From: Cupriavidus pauculus | GTDB lineage: Bacteria; Pseudomonadota; Gammaproteobacteria; Burkholderiales; Burkholderiaceae | DNA length: 64,000 nt | Assembly: GCF_002858765.1 (NCBI RefSeq) | Contig: NZ_PJRP01000005.1 | Coordinates: forward strand, 258,863-322,862 | Direction: 5' to 3' | Part shown: one piece after another, positions 47,819-57,105 of the stretch | How positions within the stretch are numbered: position 1 is the stretch's first letter | Layout of the letters: each line of letters starts with the position of its first letter | Program-made: the position numbers and the translations under genes | Notes under the pieces: model-generated | What the model saw: only the letters and a program-made list of their open reading frames with translations | What the model was told of the DNA's origin: nothing | The model's database searches: none

Positions 47819-48175
47819 ATGCCTCGAGTAAAGCGTGGGGTCACTGCACGGGCCCGTCACAAGAAGGTTATCGACGCTGCCAAGGGTTACCGCGGCCGTC
47901 GCAATAATGTCTACCGTATCGCCAAGCAGGCGGTCATGCGTGCTGGCCAGTACGCGTACCGCGATCGTCGCAACAAGAAGCGCGTGTTCCGCGCTCTGTG
48001 GATTGCACGTATCAATGCCGCGACGCGTGAGCATGGCATGACCTACAGCGTGTTCATGAACGGCCTGAAGAAGGCTTCGATTGAACTGGACCGCAAGGTT
48101 CTGTCGGACATGGCCATCCATGACAAGCCTGCCTTTGCCGCCATCGTCAACCAGGTGAAAGCCACCGTTGCCTGA
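47819..48175 (+). CDS. rplT: 50S ribosomal protein L20
   Basis: A 118-residue bL20, starting [17 protein letters not shown] and containing [19 protein letters not shown]. It binds 23S rRNA early in large-subunit assembly and acts as a repressor of its own operon in E. coli. AAAGGAG lies upstream of the ATG. A strong terminator follows at 48235. Confidence 0.98.
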
Positions 48176-48234
48176 TGCCGGCTGCGGAAGCGCGTAAAGC
48201 GCTTCCGGGCAAGCACCGACCGCAAGGTCTGCTG

Positions 48235-48269
48235 AAACGGGGCTCCTCACCGAGCCCCGTTTTCATTTC
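48235..48269 (+). terminator. Intrinsic terminator after rplT
   Basis: AAACGGGGCTC (48235-48245) and GAGCCCCGTTT (48252-48262) pair perfectly around CTCACC, followed by a T-rich tail. It closes the thrS-rplT transcript before pheS. A smaller GGAAGCGC/GCGCTTCC hairpin lies just upstream (48186-48207). Confidence 0.9.
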
Positions 48270-48434
48270 AAATGCCGTGCCGAATGCGGGCTGTTCCGAC
48301 GCTGAGGACGGCATCTGAAATGACAATGCATCGCCCGGTGCGATACGTAACGCCACAGATCGCTACGTACCGCGCCCGGCGGCAGTGCCAATCCTTCCTA
48401 TGCACCATCCACGTACCGTCCACGTATAGCCGTC

Positions 48435-49466
48435 ATGTCCCTGGATCTGGATCAAATCGTCGCCGACGCACAGGCCGCCTTCGCCGCCGCCAACGACAAC
48501 GCCACGCTGGAAAACGAAAAGGCCCGCTTCCTGGGCAAGACCGGCGCGCTGACCGAACTGCTCAAGGGCCTCGGCAAGCTGGACCCGGAGGCCCGCAAGA
48601 CCGAGGGCGCCCGTATCAACCAGGTCAAGCAGCAGGTGGAGGGTGCGCTGCAGGCGCGCCGCCAGGCGCTGGCCGATGCACTGATGAACGCGCGCCTGGC
48701 CGCCGAGGCCATCGACGTGACGCTGCCCGGACGCGCCGTGGCGCGCGGCAGCGTGCATCCCGTCATGCGTACGTGGGAGCGCGTGGAGCAGATCTTCGGC
48801 TCGATCGGCTTCGACGTGGCTGACGGCCCCGAGATCGAAACCGACTGGATGAACTTCACCGCGCTGAACAACCCGGACAACCATCCGGCGCGTTCGATGC
48901 AGGACACGTTCTACGTGGACGGCCGCGACAGCGACGACAAGCTCCTGCTGCTGCGTACCCACACCAGCCCGATGCAGGTGCGCTACGCCCGCATGCACGT
49001 GCAGAAGTACGCCGGCAAGGCGATGCCGCCGATCAAGGTGATCTGCCCCGGCCGCACCTATCGCGTGGACAGCGATGCCACGCACTCGCCGATGTTCAAC
49101 CAGGTGGAAGGTCTGTGGATTGGCGAGGATGTCAGCTTTGCCGACCTGAAGGGCGTCTATACCGATTTCCTGCGCAAGTTCTTCGAGCGCGACGATATCC
49201 AGGTGCGCTTCCGCCCGTCGTACTTCCCGTTCACCGAGCCGTCGGCAGAAATCGACATGGCCTTCGGCAACGGCAAGTGGCTGGAGATCTCCGGCTCGGG
49301 TCAGGTTCACCCGAACGTGCTGCGCAACATGGGCCTGGACCCCGAGCGCTACATCGGCTTCGCGTTCGGCTCCGGCCTGGAGCGCCTGACGATGCTGCGC
49401 TATGGCATCAATGACCTGCGCCTGTTCTTCGAGGGCGACGTGCGCTTCCTGCGCCAGTTCGCCTGA
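48435..49466 (+). CDS. pheS: Phenylalanyl-tRNA synthetase alpha subunit
   Basis: A 343-residue catalytic subunit. It has an N-terminal coiled-coil arm (residues about 1-90), then class II motifs: [34 protein letters not shown], the motif 2 [17 protein letters not shown] and motif 3 [15 protein letters not shown]. It forms an alpha2beta2 enzyme with PheT. It follows the rplT terminator by about 165 bp, so it probably has its own promoter. I see no Phe-rich leader peptide. Confidence 0.98.
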   Translation: MSLDLDQIVADAQAAFAAANDNATLENEKARFLGKTGALTELLKGLGKLDPEARKTEGARINQVKQQVEGALQARRQALADALMNARLAAEAIDVTLPGRAVARGSVHPVMRTWERVEQIFGSIGFDVADGPEIETDWMNFTALNNPDNHPARSMQDTFYVDGRDSDDKLLLLRTHTSPMQVRYARMHVQKYAGKAMPPIKVICPGRTYRVDSDATHSPMFNQVEGLWIGEDVSFADLKGVYTDFLRKFFERDDIQVRFRPSYFPFTEPSAEIDMAFGNGKWLEISGSGQVHPNVLRNMGLDPERYIGFAFGSGLERLTMLRYGINDLRLFFEGDVRFLRQFA

Positions 49467-49532
49467 TCGTCGCGGCCTGCTGCCCGCACATCGTCACTGA
49501 CATTACAGAATACCTACCGGATCAGAAGCGCC

Positions 49533-51980
49533 ATGCAATTCTCGGAATCCTGGCTTCGCACATTCGCCAATCCTGAAAAGATCTCGACCGACGCGCTGTC
49601 GCACAGCCTGACCATGGCCGGCCTCGAAGTGGAAGAGGTTGGCCCGGTTGCGCCGCCGTTCAACAAGATCGTGGTGGCCAGCGTGCTGGCGACCGAACGC
49701 CATCCCAATGCCGACCGACTGAACGTTTGCCAGGTGGACGTCGGCACTGGCGAGACGCTGCAGATCGTTTGCGGCGCGCCCAACGTGAAGCCGGGCATCA
49801 AGGTGCCTTGCGCGCTGGTGGGCGCCGTGCTGCCGCCGGCGGAAGAGGGCGGCAAGCCGTTCGAGATCAAGGTGGGCAAGCTCCGTGGCGTGGACAGCTT
49901 CGGCATGCTCTGCTCGGCCCGCGAACTCAAGTTGTCGGAAGATCAGGGCGGCCTGCTGGTGCTGCCGGACGATGCGCCGGTGGGGCAGGACATCCGCCAG
50001 TACCTGGATCTGGACGACCAGATCTTCACGATCAAGCTGACGCCGAACAAGGCAGACTGCCTGTCGATCCACGGCGTGGCGCGCGAAGTGTCGGCCCTGA
50101 CCGGTGCCGCGCTGACGCTGCCGGACATGTCGCCGGTAGCCGTGACGCTGCAGGACAAGCTGCCGGTGAAGATCTCGGCGCCCGACCTGTGCGGCCGTTT
50201 CTCGGGCCGTATCATCCGCGGCGTGAACGCCCATGCGGCCACGCCGGCATGGATGGTCCAGCGCCTGGAGCGTTCGGGGCAGCGCAGCATCTCGGCGCTG
50301 GTCGATATCTCGAACTACGTGATGCTCGAACTGGGCCGACCGTCGCACGTGTTCGACCTGGACAAGATCCACGGTGGCCTGGACGTGCGCTGGGGCCGCA
50401 AGGGCGAACAGCTCAAGCTGCTGAACGGCAATACCGTCGAGGTGGACGAGCAGGTTGGCGTGATCTCCGACGACAAGGAAATCGAAAGCCTGGCGGGCAT
50501 CATGGGCGGTGACAGCACCGCCGTGTCGCTCGACACCACGAATATCTATCTGGAAGCCGCGTTCTGGTGGCCCAATGCCATCCAGGGCCGCGCGCGTCGC
50601 TACAATTTTTCGACCGATGCAGCGCATCGCTTCGAGCGTGGCGTGGACTACGCCACCACGGTCGAGCACATCGAGCGCATCAGCGCGCTGATTCTGGAAA
50701 TCTGCGGCGGGCAGGCTGGCCCGGTGGACGACCAGATCGTCAACCTGCCGCAGCGCAAGCCGGTGGCCCTGCGCGTGGCGCGCGCCGAGCGGGTGCTCGG
50801 TATCGAACTGTCGTCGGCGGAAATTGCCGATGTGTTCCAGCGCCTGAACCTGCCGTTCACGCGTTCGCAGGGCGCCGAAGGCGAAGTGTTTGAAGTGACG
50901 CCGCCGAGCTACCGCTTCGACATCGAGATCGAGGAAGACCTGATCGAGGAAGTGGCGCGGATCTACGGTTTCGAGCGCATCGTGGCCCGTCCGCCGATCG
51001 CCGAGAGCGAAATGCGTCCGACCAACGAAGGCCGTCGCTCGCAGCACGTGGTGCGCCACGCGCTGGCCGCGCGCGACTTCAACGAGGTGATCAACTTCGC
51101 CTTTGTGGAAGAGCAGTGGGAGCGCGACTTTGCGGCCAACGACAACCCGATCCGCCTGTTGAACCCGATTGCGAGCCAGCTGGCCGTGATGCGTTCCACG
51201 CTGATTGGTGGCCTGGTCGACAAGGTGCGATACAACCTCAACCGCAAGGCAGCGCGCGTGCGCTTGTTCGAGGTGGGCCGCGTGTTCCATCGCGACGCAA
51301 GCGTGGTCGATGGCGGCCTGACCGTGGCCGGCTACCGCCAGCCGATGATGGCAGCGGGCATCGCCTACGGCCCGGCATTCGAGGAGCAATGGGGCGTGGC
51401 GACGCGCCCGGTGGACTTCTTCGACATCAAGGGTGATGTGGAAGCGCTGTTCCACCCGCGTACGCTGCGCTTTGAGCCGGTGGCTCACCCCGCGCTGCAC
51501 CCGGGCCGCGCTGCCCGCGTGATCATCGACGGCAAACCTGTCGGCGTAGTGGGTGAAATTCACCCGCGCTGGCTGCAGGAATACGAGCTGACCAACGCGC
51601 CGGTGGTGTTCGAGCTGGAGCTTGATGCGCTGCGCGACGTGGGCCTGCCGGTCTACACGGAAACCTCCAAGTTCCCGGCGGCCGTGCGTGACCTGGCTGT
51701 GGTGGTCAAGCAGCAGGTGCGCGTGCAGGACATGATCGATGCCATGCGCGCGGCGCTGGACAAGGCCGGCTCTGGCCACTTTGTTCAGAGCCTGGTGCTG
51801 TTCGACGAGTTCCGTCCCAAGGCGGCGTCGGCGTCAATTGGCGCCGATGAGAAAAGTCTTGCCTTCCGGGTAACGTTGCAAGATACTGGGGCGACCCTCC
51901 AGGACGAGACAGTCGACAGCGCGGTGCGTTGCATGGTCGACGCGCTGACGACGGGCTTTGAAGCCCGTCTGCGCGGTTAA
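49533..51980 (+). CDS. pheT: Phenylalanyl-tRNA synthetase beta subunit
   Basis: An 815-residue subunit. The tRNA-binding EMAP-like domain ([19 protein letters not shown]) comes first, then B3/B4 editing domain ([19 protein letters not shown]), B5 and the ferredoxin-fold anticodon-binding domain at the C-terminus ([17 protein letters not shown]). It recognises tRNA-Phe and hydrolyses mischarged Tyr-tRNA. It follows pheS by 66 bp. Confidence 0.98.
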   Translation: MQFSESWLRTFANPEKISTDALSHSLTMAGLEVEEVGPVAPPFNKIVVASVLATERHPNADRLNVCQVDVGTGETLQIVCGAPNVKPGIKVPCALVGAVLPPAEEGGKPFEIKVGKLRGVDSFGMLCSARELKLSEDQGGLLVLPDDAPVGQDIRQYLDLDDQIFTIKLTPNKADCLSIHGVAREVSALTGAALTLPDMSPVAVTLQDKLPVKISAPDLCGRFSGRIIRGVNAHAATPAWMVQRLERSGQRSISALVDISNYVMLELGRPSHVFDLDKIHGGLDVRWGRKGEQLKLLNGNTVEVDEQVGVISDDKEIESLAGIMGGDSTAVSLDTTNIYLEAAFWWPNAIQGRARRYNFSTDAAHRFERGVDYATTVEHIERISALILEICGGQAGPVDDQIVNLPQRKPVALRVARAERVLGIELSSAEIADVFQRLNLPFTRSQGAEGEVFEVTPPSYRFDIEIEEDLIEEVARIYGFERIVARPPIAESEMRPTNEGRRSQHVVRHALAARDFNEVINFAFVEEQWERDFAANDNPIRLLNPIASQLAVMRSTLIGGLVDKVRYNLNRKAARVRLFEVGRVFHRDASVVDGGLTVAGYRQPMMAAGIAYGPAFEEQWGVATRPVDFFDIKGDVEALFHPRTLRFEPVAHPALHPGRAARVIIDGKPVGVVGEIHPRWLQEYELTNAPVVFELELDALRDVGLPVYTETSKFPAAVRDLAVVVKQQVRVQDMIDAMRAALDKAGSGHFVQSLVLFDEFRPKAASASIGADEKSLAFRVTLQDTGATLQDETVDSAVRCMVDALTTGFEARLRG

Positions 51981-52055
51981 GCCACCATCGCAGTTGGAGC
52001 GCCCGGGCACAGCTCCCGGGCGGATCGCCAGACAGATTCAAGAGAGCGATCAAGG

Positions 52056-52472
52056 ATGAACGATCGAGACGCGATTTCCATGAATGCTGCAGACCTGGGC
52101 GAGGCAAGCGACCGGCACGCTGCCTCCTTCGATGATGCATCGCCGGAAGCCCGCGCTACCGAGGTGCCTACCCTGACCAAGGCCGAACTGGCAGAGATGC
52201 TGTTCGACCAGGTTGGCCTGAACAAGCGCGAATCCAAGGATATGGTCGAGGCTTTCTTCGACGTGATTCGCGAAGCCCTGGAAAAGGGCGATAGCGTGAA
52301 GCTGTCCGGCTTCGGCAACTTCCAGTTGCGCGACAAGGCGCAACGCCCCGGCCGCAATCCCAAGACGGGCGAGATCATTCCGATCACCGCGCGCCGTGTG
52401 GTGACGTTCCACGCCAGCCAGAAGCTCAAGAGCCTGGTCGAGGAACGCGCCGATCTGGCGCTTCCTGGCTGA
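52056..52472 (+). CDS. ihfA: Integration host factor alpha subunit
   Basis: A 138-residue HU/IHF-family protein. The DNA-bending core from residue about 40 ([20 protein letters not shown]) has the beta-arm [20 protein letters not shown], the Pro that intercalates, and [12 protein letters not shown]. It is longer than E. coli IhfA (99 residues) by a non-conserved acidic N-terminus; an inner ATG at 52080 would remove eight of those residues. It follows pheT as in other proteobacteria and shares its transcript at least in part. Confidence 0.95.
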   Translation: MNDRDAISMNAADLGEASDRHAASFDDASPEARATEVPTLTKAELAEMLFDQVGLNKRESKDMVEAFFDVIREALEKGDSVKLSGFGNFQLRDKAQRPGRNPKTGEIIPITARRVVTFHASQKLKSLVEERADLALPG

Positions 52473-52680
52473 CGGCATAGCAGGGCCTGGCGCCACGCGC
52501 ACAGCGTGAGCGTCAGCGGCCTGTTGATCGATGACCGTCGCGGCGCGCAGACATCTGTATCAAATTGCCACATCGGTTGGATTGCCCGAGGCGGTGGCTG
52601 TCTGTATCCTGCAATGCCGCGCGCGCGTCGCGCCAACCGAGTCTCGCCCCTGACAGGGCTGACATCAGCTTCCCCATCGC

Positions 52681-53115
52681 ATGACGGAAAAATCCAGCGA
52701 GCGCGTCGCGCTGCCGCCGATTCCCGCGAAACGCTATTTCACGATTGGTGAAGTGAGCGAGCTTTGCGCCGTCAAGCCGCATGTGCTGCGCTACTGGGAG
52801 CAGGAGTTTACGCAGCTCAAGCCAGTGAAGCGCCGTGGCAACCGGCGCTACTACCAGCACCATGAAGTCCTGCTGATCCGGCGTATTCGCGAACTGCTCT
52901 ACGAGCAGGGCTTCACCATCAATGGTGCGCGCAACCGGCTGGATGAAGGACGCCATCATGGCGTCGTCACCATGCCGGCAGAGACGATCGATGCGGAACC
53001 CGATGCCGCGGCGCAACCGGCGAAGTTGTCGGTCGACCTGAACACGCTGCGCGGCGACCTGGTGGAAGTTCAGCATCTGCTGGCCCAACTGAAGCAAATC
53101 GCGCAGCACGAATAA
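52681..53115 (+). CDS. MerR-family transcriptional regulator
   Basis: A 144-residue MerR-type regulator. The winged helix covers about residues 19-85: YFTIGEVSELCAVKPHVLRYWEQEF, then RRGNRRYYQHHEVLLIRRI. The C-terminal part is short, with a coiled-coil (LSVDLNTLRGDLVEVQHLLAQL) and no cysteines, so it is not a metal sensor. The gene downstream of ihfA is a conserved companion in many proteobacteria, of unknown target. The tRNA-Pro follows by 56 bp. Confidence 0.92.
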   Translation: MTEKSSERVALPPIPAKRYFTIGEVSELCAVKPHVLRYWEQEFTQLKPVKRRGNRRYYQHHEVLLIRRIRELLYEQGFTINGARNRLDEGRHHGVVTMPAETIDAEPDAAAQPAKLSVDLNTLRGDLVEVQHLLAQLKQIAQHE

Positions 53116-53150
53116 ATTACCTGCCAACCACTAGCCATTGCGGTTGGCTC

Positions 53151-53159
53151 TGATATAAT
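53151..53159 (+). promoter_or_regulatory. Extended -10 promoter of tRNA-Pro
   Basis: TGATATAAT contains a perfect TATAAT (53154-53159) preceded by TGN, 12 bp before the tRNA. The -35 side has no good match, which the extended -10 may offset. Confidence 0.7.
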
Positions 53160-53171
53160 CTCTTTCTTCTT

Positions 53172-53248
<77 letters not shown>

Positions 53249-53254
53249 GATATA

Positions 53255-53287
53255 AAACCCGCTTGGTGTATAGCCAAGCGGGTTTTT
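53255..53287 (+). terminator. Intrinsic terminator after tRNA-Pro
   Basis: AAACCCGCTTGG (53255-53266) and CCAAGCGGGTTT (53274-53285) pair perfectly around a 7-nt loop, followed by TTTC. It starts 7 bp after the tRNA. Confidence 0.93.
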
Positions 53288-53288
53288 C

Positions 53289-53679
53289 ATTTGTGGCGCG
53301 GGGTCGCGATTAAAGGAAAGTCGCCGGACCCGAACGCCACCGAGCCTCCAATGAATATCTCGGTTGTTCCCTCGGAACCATTCGCGGATAAGCGTGACGT
53401 GGTGGGCCAGGTTGCCGTGCTTCTCCTGTATCCATTCGCAAAATTTCCTTACATCTCAGACATTGTTCTGCGTGCTTGATGGTCTAGCCTTAACCCCATT
53501 CATCAAACTTCATCAAACTCATGAAATGCCGCACGACGGATTCGTATCGTGCGGCTGGATTTTACTGATGACCTGGCGTGACGTTTTATTGATTGGTTGT
53601 GGATGGGTAGGTGCCTGCGTGGCCGCGGGGTGGATTCTGACCGCGGCGGTCAGGGTGTTCGGGTGAACCGTCCCGAATC
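53289..53679. other. AT-richer gap between tRNA-Pro and msrA
   Basis: About 390 bp with a visibly lower GC content than its neighbours, e.g. CTCATCAAACTCATGAAATG near 53515-53530 and repeated TCATCAAACT. The only candidate gene is a 46-residue single-helix peptide at 53526. No integrase or attachment-site repeat was seen, though the 3' end of a tRNA is a common integration target. Confidence 0.5.
53526..53666 (+). CDS. Possible small single-helix membrane protein (46 aa)
   Basis: A 46-codon frame with one hydrophobic helix rich in Gly, Trp and Cys (LLIGCGWVGACVAAGWIL). No clear ribosome-binding site; a second in-frame ATG would leave 32 residues. It could be a real small membrane protein or a chance frame; there is no family clue. 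Confidence 0.3.
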   Translation: MPHDGFVSCGWILLMTWRDVLLIGCGWVGACVAAGWILTAAVRVFG

Positions 53680-54411
53680 TCACTGCGCTTTTGATACCAG
53701 CACCGGATCGTTCCGGTAGAGGTCCGGGAACATCTTCTTCAGGTTGCCGATTTTCGGCAGGTCGTTGAAGACGATATACATGTCCCGCGGATTCCGTGCC
53801 AGATAGTCCTGGTGATAGCTCTCGGCGGCGTAAAACGGCTTGTTGGGCTCCACGCGCGTCACGATCGGTGACGGCCAGGCCTTGGTGCCGCCCAGCTGTG
53901 CAATATAGGCTTCGGCAATCGATTTCTGCTCCGGCGTGAGCGGGAAAATGGCGGAGCGATACTGCGTGCCGTGATCCGGCCCCTGATAGTTCAGTTGCGT
54001 CGGATTATGGGCCACCGAGAAAAAGACCTGCAGCAGCTTGCCGTAGGTGATTTGCGTGGGGTCGTAACGGACTTCCACAGATTCGGCGTGTCCGGTATTG
54101 CCGGTGCCCACCTTCTCGTATTGCGCCGTATTGGCCGCGCCCCCCGCGTAACCGGATGTGACCAGTGTTACGCCACGTACATGCTGGAACACGCCCTGCA
54201 CGCCCCAGAAGCAGCCGCCCGCGAAAACCGCCGTAGCGGAATGGCTGGCCCCGGCTTTCTCGTCGACGGACGGGGCGGGGATTCTTACGGCATCCTCGGC
54301 TGACAGGGCGGGCACCCGATAGGTGGTGGCGATGGCCGCGACGAAGGCGAGCCCCATCATCTTGAGCGTGGTAGGGCGGGTCCAGCGTTGCAGCGTGGTA
54401 ATGGCAGTCAT
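53680..54411 (-). CDS. msrA: Peptide-methionine (S)-S-oxide reductase MsrA, exported
   Basis: A 243-residue MsrA. A signal-like hydrophobic segment covers residues about 15-38 (LKMMGLAFVAAIATTYRVPA). The active site GGCFWG has the nucleophile Cys67; other motifs are EVRYDPTQITYGKLL and DHGTQYRSAIF. It reduces the S-form of methionine sulfoxide. No second cysteine is present in the protein, so it lacks the usual resolving cysteines. It is the last gene of the leftward msrB-CcdA/thioredoxin-msrA set, 79 bp after the previous gene, and is likely periplasmic. Confidence 0.94.
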   Translation of the reverse strand: MTAITTLQRWTRPTTLKMMGLAFVAAIATTYRVPALSAEDAVRIPAPSVDEKAGASHSATAVFAGGCFWGVQGVFQHVRGVTLVTSGYAGGAANTAQYEKVGTGNTGHAESVEVRYDPTQITYGKLLQVFFSVAHNPTQLNYQGPDHGTQYRSAIFPLTPEQKSIAEAYIAQLGGTKAWPSPIVTRVEPNKPFYAAESYHQDYLARNPRDMYIVFNDLPKIGNLKKMFPDLYRNDPVLVSKAQ

Positions 54412-54490
54412 GGTGTTGTTCCTTTCGCTGTCGAAATCAGGGTGAATCGCTTGGGGCGCGTTATTTGCGTGAGTTGGCCGGTCGCGTCGA

Positions 54491-56362
54491 TCAGCCGAAC
54501 GTGAATGCATAGGCCTGTACGCCGGGGTCGAGAAACTCGATGGCAAAGGTGCGGTCGCGGATATCGCCGTCCTGGCGCACTAACTGGTAGAGCCGTTGGT
54601 CGGTGACCCTGCCGGTGCCGTCGGCCGCCACGTCCGTACCGTGTGACGCGCCTGGCGACTGGCCGTCGATCGTCACGCGGAAGCGCACCGGCTTGCCGTC
54701 GCTGCCGGGGCCCAGCACCAGATGCAGATCGCGGGCGTGGAAGCGGTAGACGATGCGGCCGTCTGGCTTCACCAGCGATGCGTGCTCGTCTCCGACATTC
54801 CACTGGCCAGCCAGGCCCCACTGGTTCAGCGCGGGCTTGGCCGGTGCGCTGTAGTCCTTGGCGGCGTCTTGGCGGGCGCCGCCGGGCGAGGCGAAGTTCT
54901 CGGCCCGGGCGTAGCCGACGTAGGTTTCCGGCGACTGCACGGCCTTTGCGTCGGCGGCCATTTCCACGCCCTGGACCCCGTCCTGTGCCACGCCCTGCGC
55001 GGCCCCGGTGCTGGCAGCGGCCATCTTGCCCACATCGCCGTGGCCGGCTTCGGCCAGCAGTTCGCGGATGACCTGCTCAGACTTGTCGTATTCGCCTTCG
55101 CCGAAATGGTGGAAGCGCACGCGTCCCTGGGCGTCGATGAAGTAGTGCGCGGGCCAGTAGTTGTTGTTGAACGCGCGCCAGATGGCGTAGTTGTTGTCGA
55201 TCGCAACCGGATACGTCACGCCAAGGTCCTTCGCGGCCTTGCGAACGTTGTCGATATTGCGCTCGAAGGCGAACTCGGGCGCATGCACGCCGATCACCAC
55301 CAGCCCCTGGTCGCGATACTTCTCGGCCCACGCCTTCACGTACGGCAGCGAGCGCAGGCAGTTGATGCACGAGTACGTCCAGAAGTCGACCAGCACGACC
55401 TTGCCGCGCAGGGCCTCGGCCGTCAGCGGCGGCGAATTCAGCCACGCGACGGCGCCATCGACACCCGGAAACTTGCCTTCGACCGGCAGGTTCGACGCAT
55501 GGTCGGCCACCGCACGCATCATCATCGACCCGCCCGAAGCCTCGGGCCTGGCCGACATCGCCATGGAGTTCTGGGCCATGGCCTGGGGCTTGGCCTGCAT
55601 CATCATCGCGCCGCCAGCGCTGTTGCTGCTGTCCTTGCGGCCGGCGAACGCATCGACCAGCCGCTGTTCCAGGCCGCCGGTTGCCACGGTGGAAATGCGC
55701 GTGAGGATGCCGGTATCCAGCCCGAGCGCGATGGCGACCACGCCCAGCAGCATGGCGGCGCCGATGCCGCGCCGGATCCATTCGCCGGCGCCCAGCGACC
55801 GCTTCATGGCGGCAAACACGCGGCCGCCGACCAGCAGCGCCACGGCCAGCGAGGTAGCGGCCCCGGCGGCATAGGCCAACAGCAGCAGCGTTGTGCCGAT
55901 GCTGGCGCCCTGCAGCGCGGCCCCCGTGAGCACGAGTCCGAGGATCGGGCCCGCGCACGGCGCCCAGAGCAGGCCGGTGGCAATCCCGAGCAGGAACGAC
56001 GACGCCGGGCTCGCCGGGCGCCCGTCCGCCTGGGCGAAGTTCGTCAAACGGCTGCCGGCGCGTACCAGCGGCTGGGTCAGTCGTTCGGCCAGGCTTGGCA
56101 GCAGCAGCGTCACGCCGAACACGGCCAGCAACGCGATGGCCAGCCAGCGGCCGAATTCATTGGCCTGTGCCACCCAGCCGCCGCCCACGGCAGCCAGCGT
56201 GGCCACCCCGGCGAACGTGATGCCCATGCCGGCCAGCAGGGGCAGGCCGCTGCGTACGAACGGCTGGTCGGCCCGCGCGAAGACGAACGGGAGGACGGGC
56301 AGGATGCAGGGGCTCAGGATCGTCAGGACCCCGCCCAGGTAGGCAAGTATCAGCAGCAACAT
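54491..56362 (-). CDS. DipZ-like thiol-disulfide transporter: CcdA domain fused to a thioredoxin-like domain
   Basis: A 623-residue protein. Residues about 1-225 are a CcdA/DsbD-type membrane domain with the redox cysteines Cys19 (LSPCILPVLPF) and Cys136 (LLWAPCAGP). Residues 253-282 are a Met-rich linker (nine Met in 30). Residues about 300-435 form a TlpA-like periplasmic thioredoxin domain with YSCINC (Cys332, Cys335). The C-terminal 180 residues match the extra domain of M. tuberculosis DipZ. It should pass electrons from cytoplasmic thioredoxin to periplasmic proteins; here between msrB and msrA, those are the likely clients. Confidence 0.9.
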   Translation of the reverse strand: MLLLILAYLGGVLTILSPCILPVLPFVFARADQPFVRSGLPLLAGMGITFAGVATLAAVGGGWVAQANEFGRWLAIALLAVFGVTLLLPSLAERLTQPLVRAGSRLTNFAQADGRPASPASSFLLGIATGLLWAPCAGPILGLVLTGAALQGASIGTTLLLLAYAAGAATSLAVALLVGGRVFAAMKRSLGAGEWIRRGIGAAMLLGVVAIALGLDTGILTRISTVATGGLEQRLVDAFAGRKDSSNSAGGAMMMQAKPQAMAQNSMAMSARPEASGGSMMMRAVADHASNLPVEGKFPGVDGAVAWLNSPPLTAEALRGKVVLVDFWTYSCINCLRSLPYVKAWAEKYRDQGLVVIGVHAPEFAFERNIDNVRKAAKDLGVTYPVAIDNNYAIWRAFNNNYWPAHYFIDAQGRVRFHHFGEGEYDKSEQVIRELLAEAGHGDVGKMAAASTGAAQGVAQDGVQGVEMAADAKAVQSPETYVGYARAENFASPGGARQDAAKDYSAPAKPALNQWGLAGQWNVGDEHASLVKPDGRIVYRFHARDLHLVLGPGSDGKPVRFRVTIDGQSPGASHGTDVAADGTGRVTDQRLYQLVRQDGDIRDRTFAIEFLDPGVQAYAFTFG

Positions 56363-56416
56363 GGCGTGGTGCTCGTGGTCAGTGGTTGGGGGTGTCGCGG
56401 GGCCGGCGCGTCAACG

Positions 56417-56935
56417 TCAGGCTGCCGCCGGCCGGAAGGTCATCGCCACGCCGTTCATGCAGTAGCGCAGGCCGGTGGGCTTGGGGCCGTCATCGAAGAC
56501 ATGGCCCAGGTGACCGCCGCAACGGTGACAATGCACGGCCGTGCGGATCATGCCGAACGTCACGTCCTGGGTGGTGCCCACTGCATTGGTCAGCGGGGCC
56601 CAGAAGCTGGGCCAGCCGGTGCCGCTGTCGAACTTGGTATTCGACGAGAACAGGTCGAGCTGGCAGCCCGCGCAGGCAAAGACACCCTTGCGGTGCTCGT
56701 CGTTGAGCGGGCTGCTGAACGGCCGCTCCGTCCCCTCCTGCCGCAGCACGTTGTACTGGGCCGCCGAGAGCTTCTTGCGCCAATCGGCGTCGCTCATGGT
56801 GACCTCGAACTTCTCGGGCGCCTGGGGCGCCGTGCCGGCAGTGGCCGGGCCGGCCAGCAATCGCCAGCCGCCCATGGCGGCCACCGCGGCGGTCAGGGTG
56901 CCGCCGGACAGCAGAAAGCGTCGGGTGATGCGCAT
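56417..56935 (-). CDS. msrB: Peptide-methionine (R)-S-oxide reductase MsrB, exported
   Basis: A 172-residue MsrB. The N-terminus TRRFLLSGGTLTAAVAAM is a twin-arginine-type signal. Zn ligands are in CAGC (Cys88, Cys91) and CHRCGG (Cys136, Cys139); the nucleophile is Cys159 in RYCMNGVAM. It reduces the R-form of methionine sulfoxide. The usual resolving Cys in the GCGWPSF motif is Thr here (GTGWPSF, Thr106), as in one-Cys MsrB. It is first in the leftward set; the two-component system is divergent, 170 bp away. Confidence 0.95.
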   Translation of the reverse strand: MRITRRFLLSGGTLTAAVAAMGGWRLLAGPATAGTAPQAPEKFEVTMSDADWRKKLSAAQYNVLRQEGTERPFSSPLNDEHRKGVFACAGCQLDLFSSNTKFDSGTGWPSFWAPLTNAVGTTQDVTFGMIRTAVHCHRCGGHLGHVFDDGPKPTGLRYCMNGVAMTFRPAAA

Positions 56936-57105
56936 GGTGGACTCCGTGCTCAAGAAGGGGTGATCGGATGGTAGGCAACGGGGCGTATCGGAGTCCTCGC
57001 AGAACCTTAAACAATTCGTGATAACTGCCTCGGGTGGATTTCTGCACAATAGCGACACATTCAAGATTTCCCGATTTCCCTCAGTCCCTGCCAACCCGGT
57101 GCAAC

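Noticed and set aside
48176..48434. Phe-rich leader peptide before pheS, as in E. coli
   Set aside because: No short frame with clustered Phe codons and no terminator between 48270 and pheS were found.
49503..51779. 758-codon minus-strand frame opposite pheT
   Set aside because: Antisense shadow of a well-conserved gene with no ribosome-binding site or motif.
52000..52022. Terminator between pheT and ihfA (CGCCCGGG/CCCGGGCG hairpin)
   Set aside because: The stem is good but no T-run follows, so it is not called as an intrinsic terminator; ihfA may still be read through from pheT.
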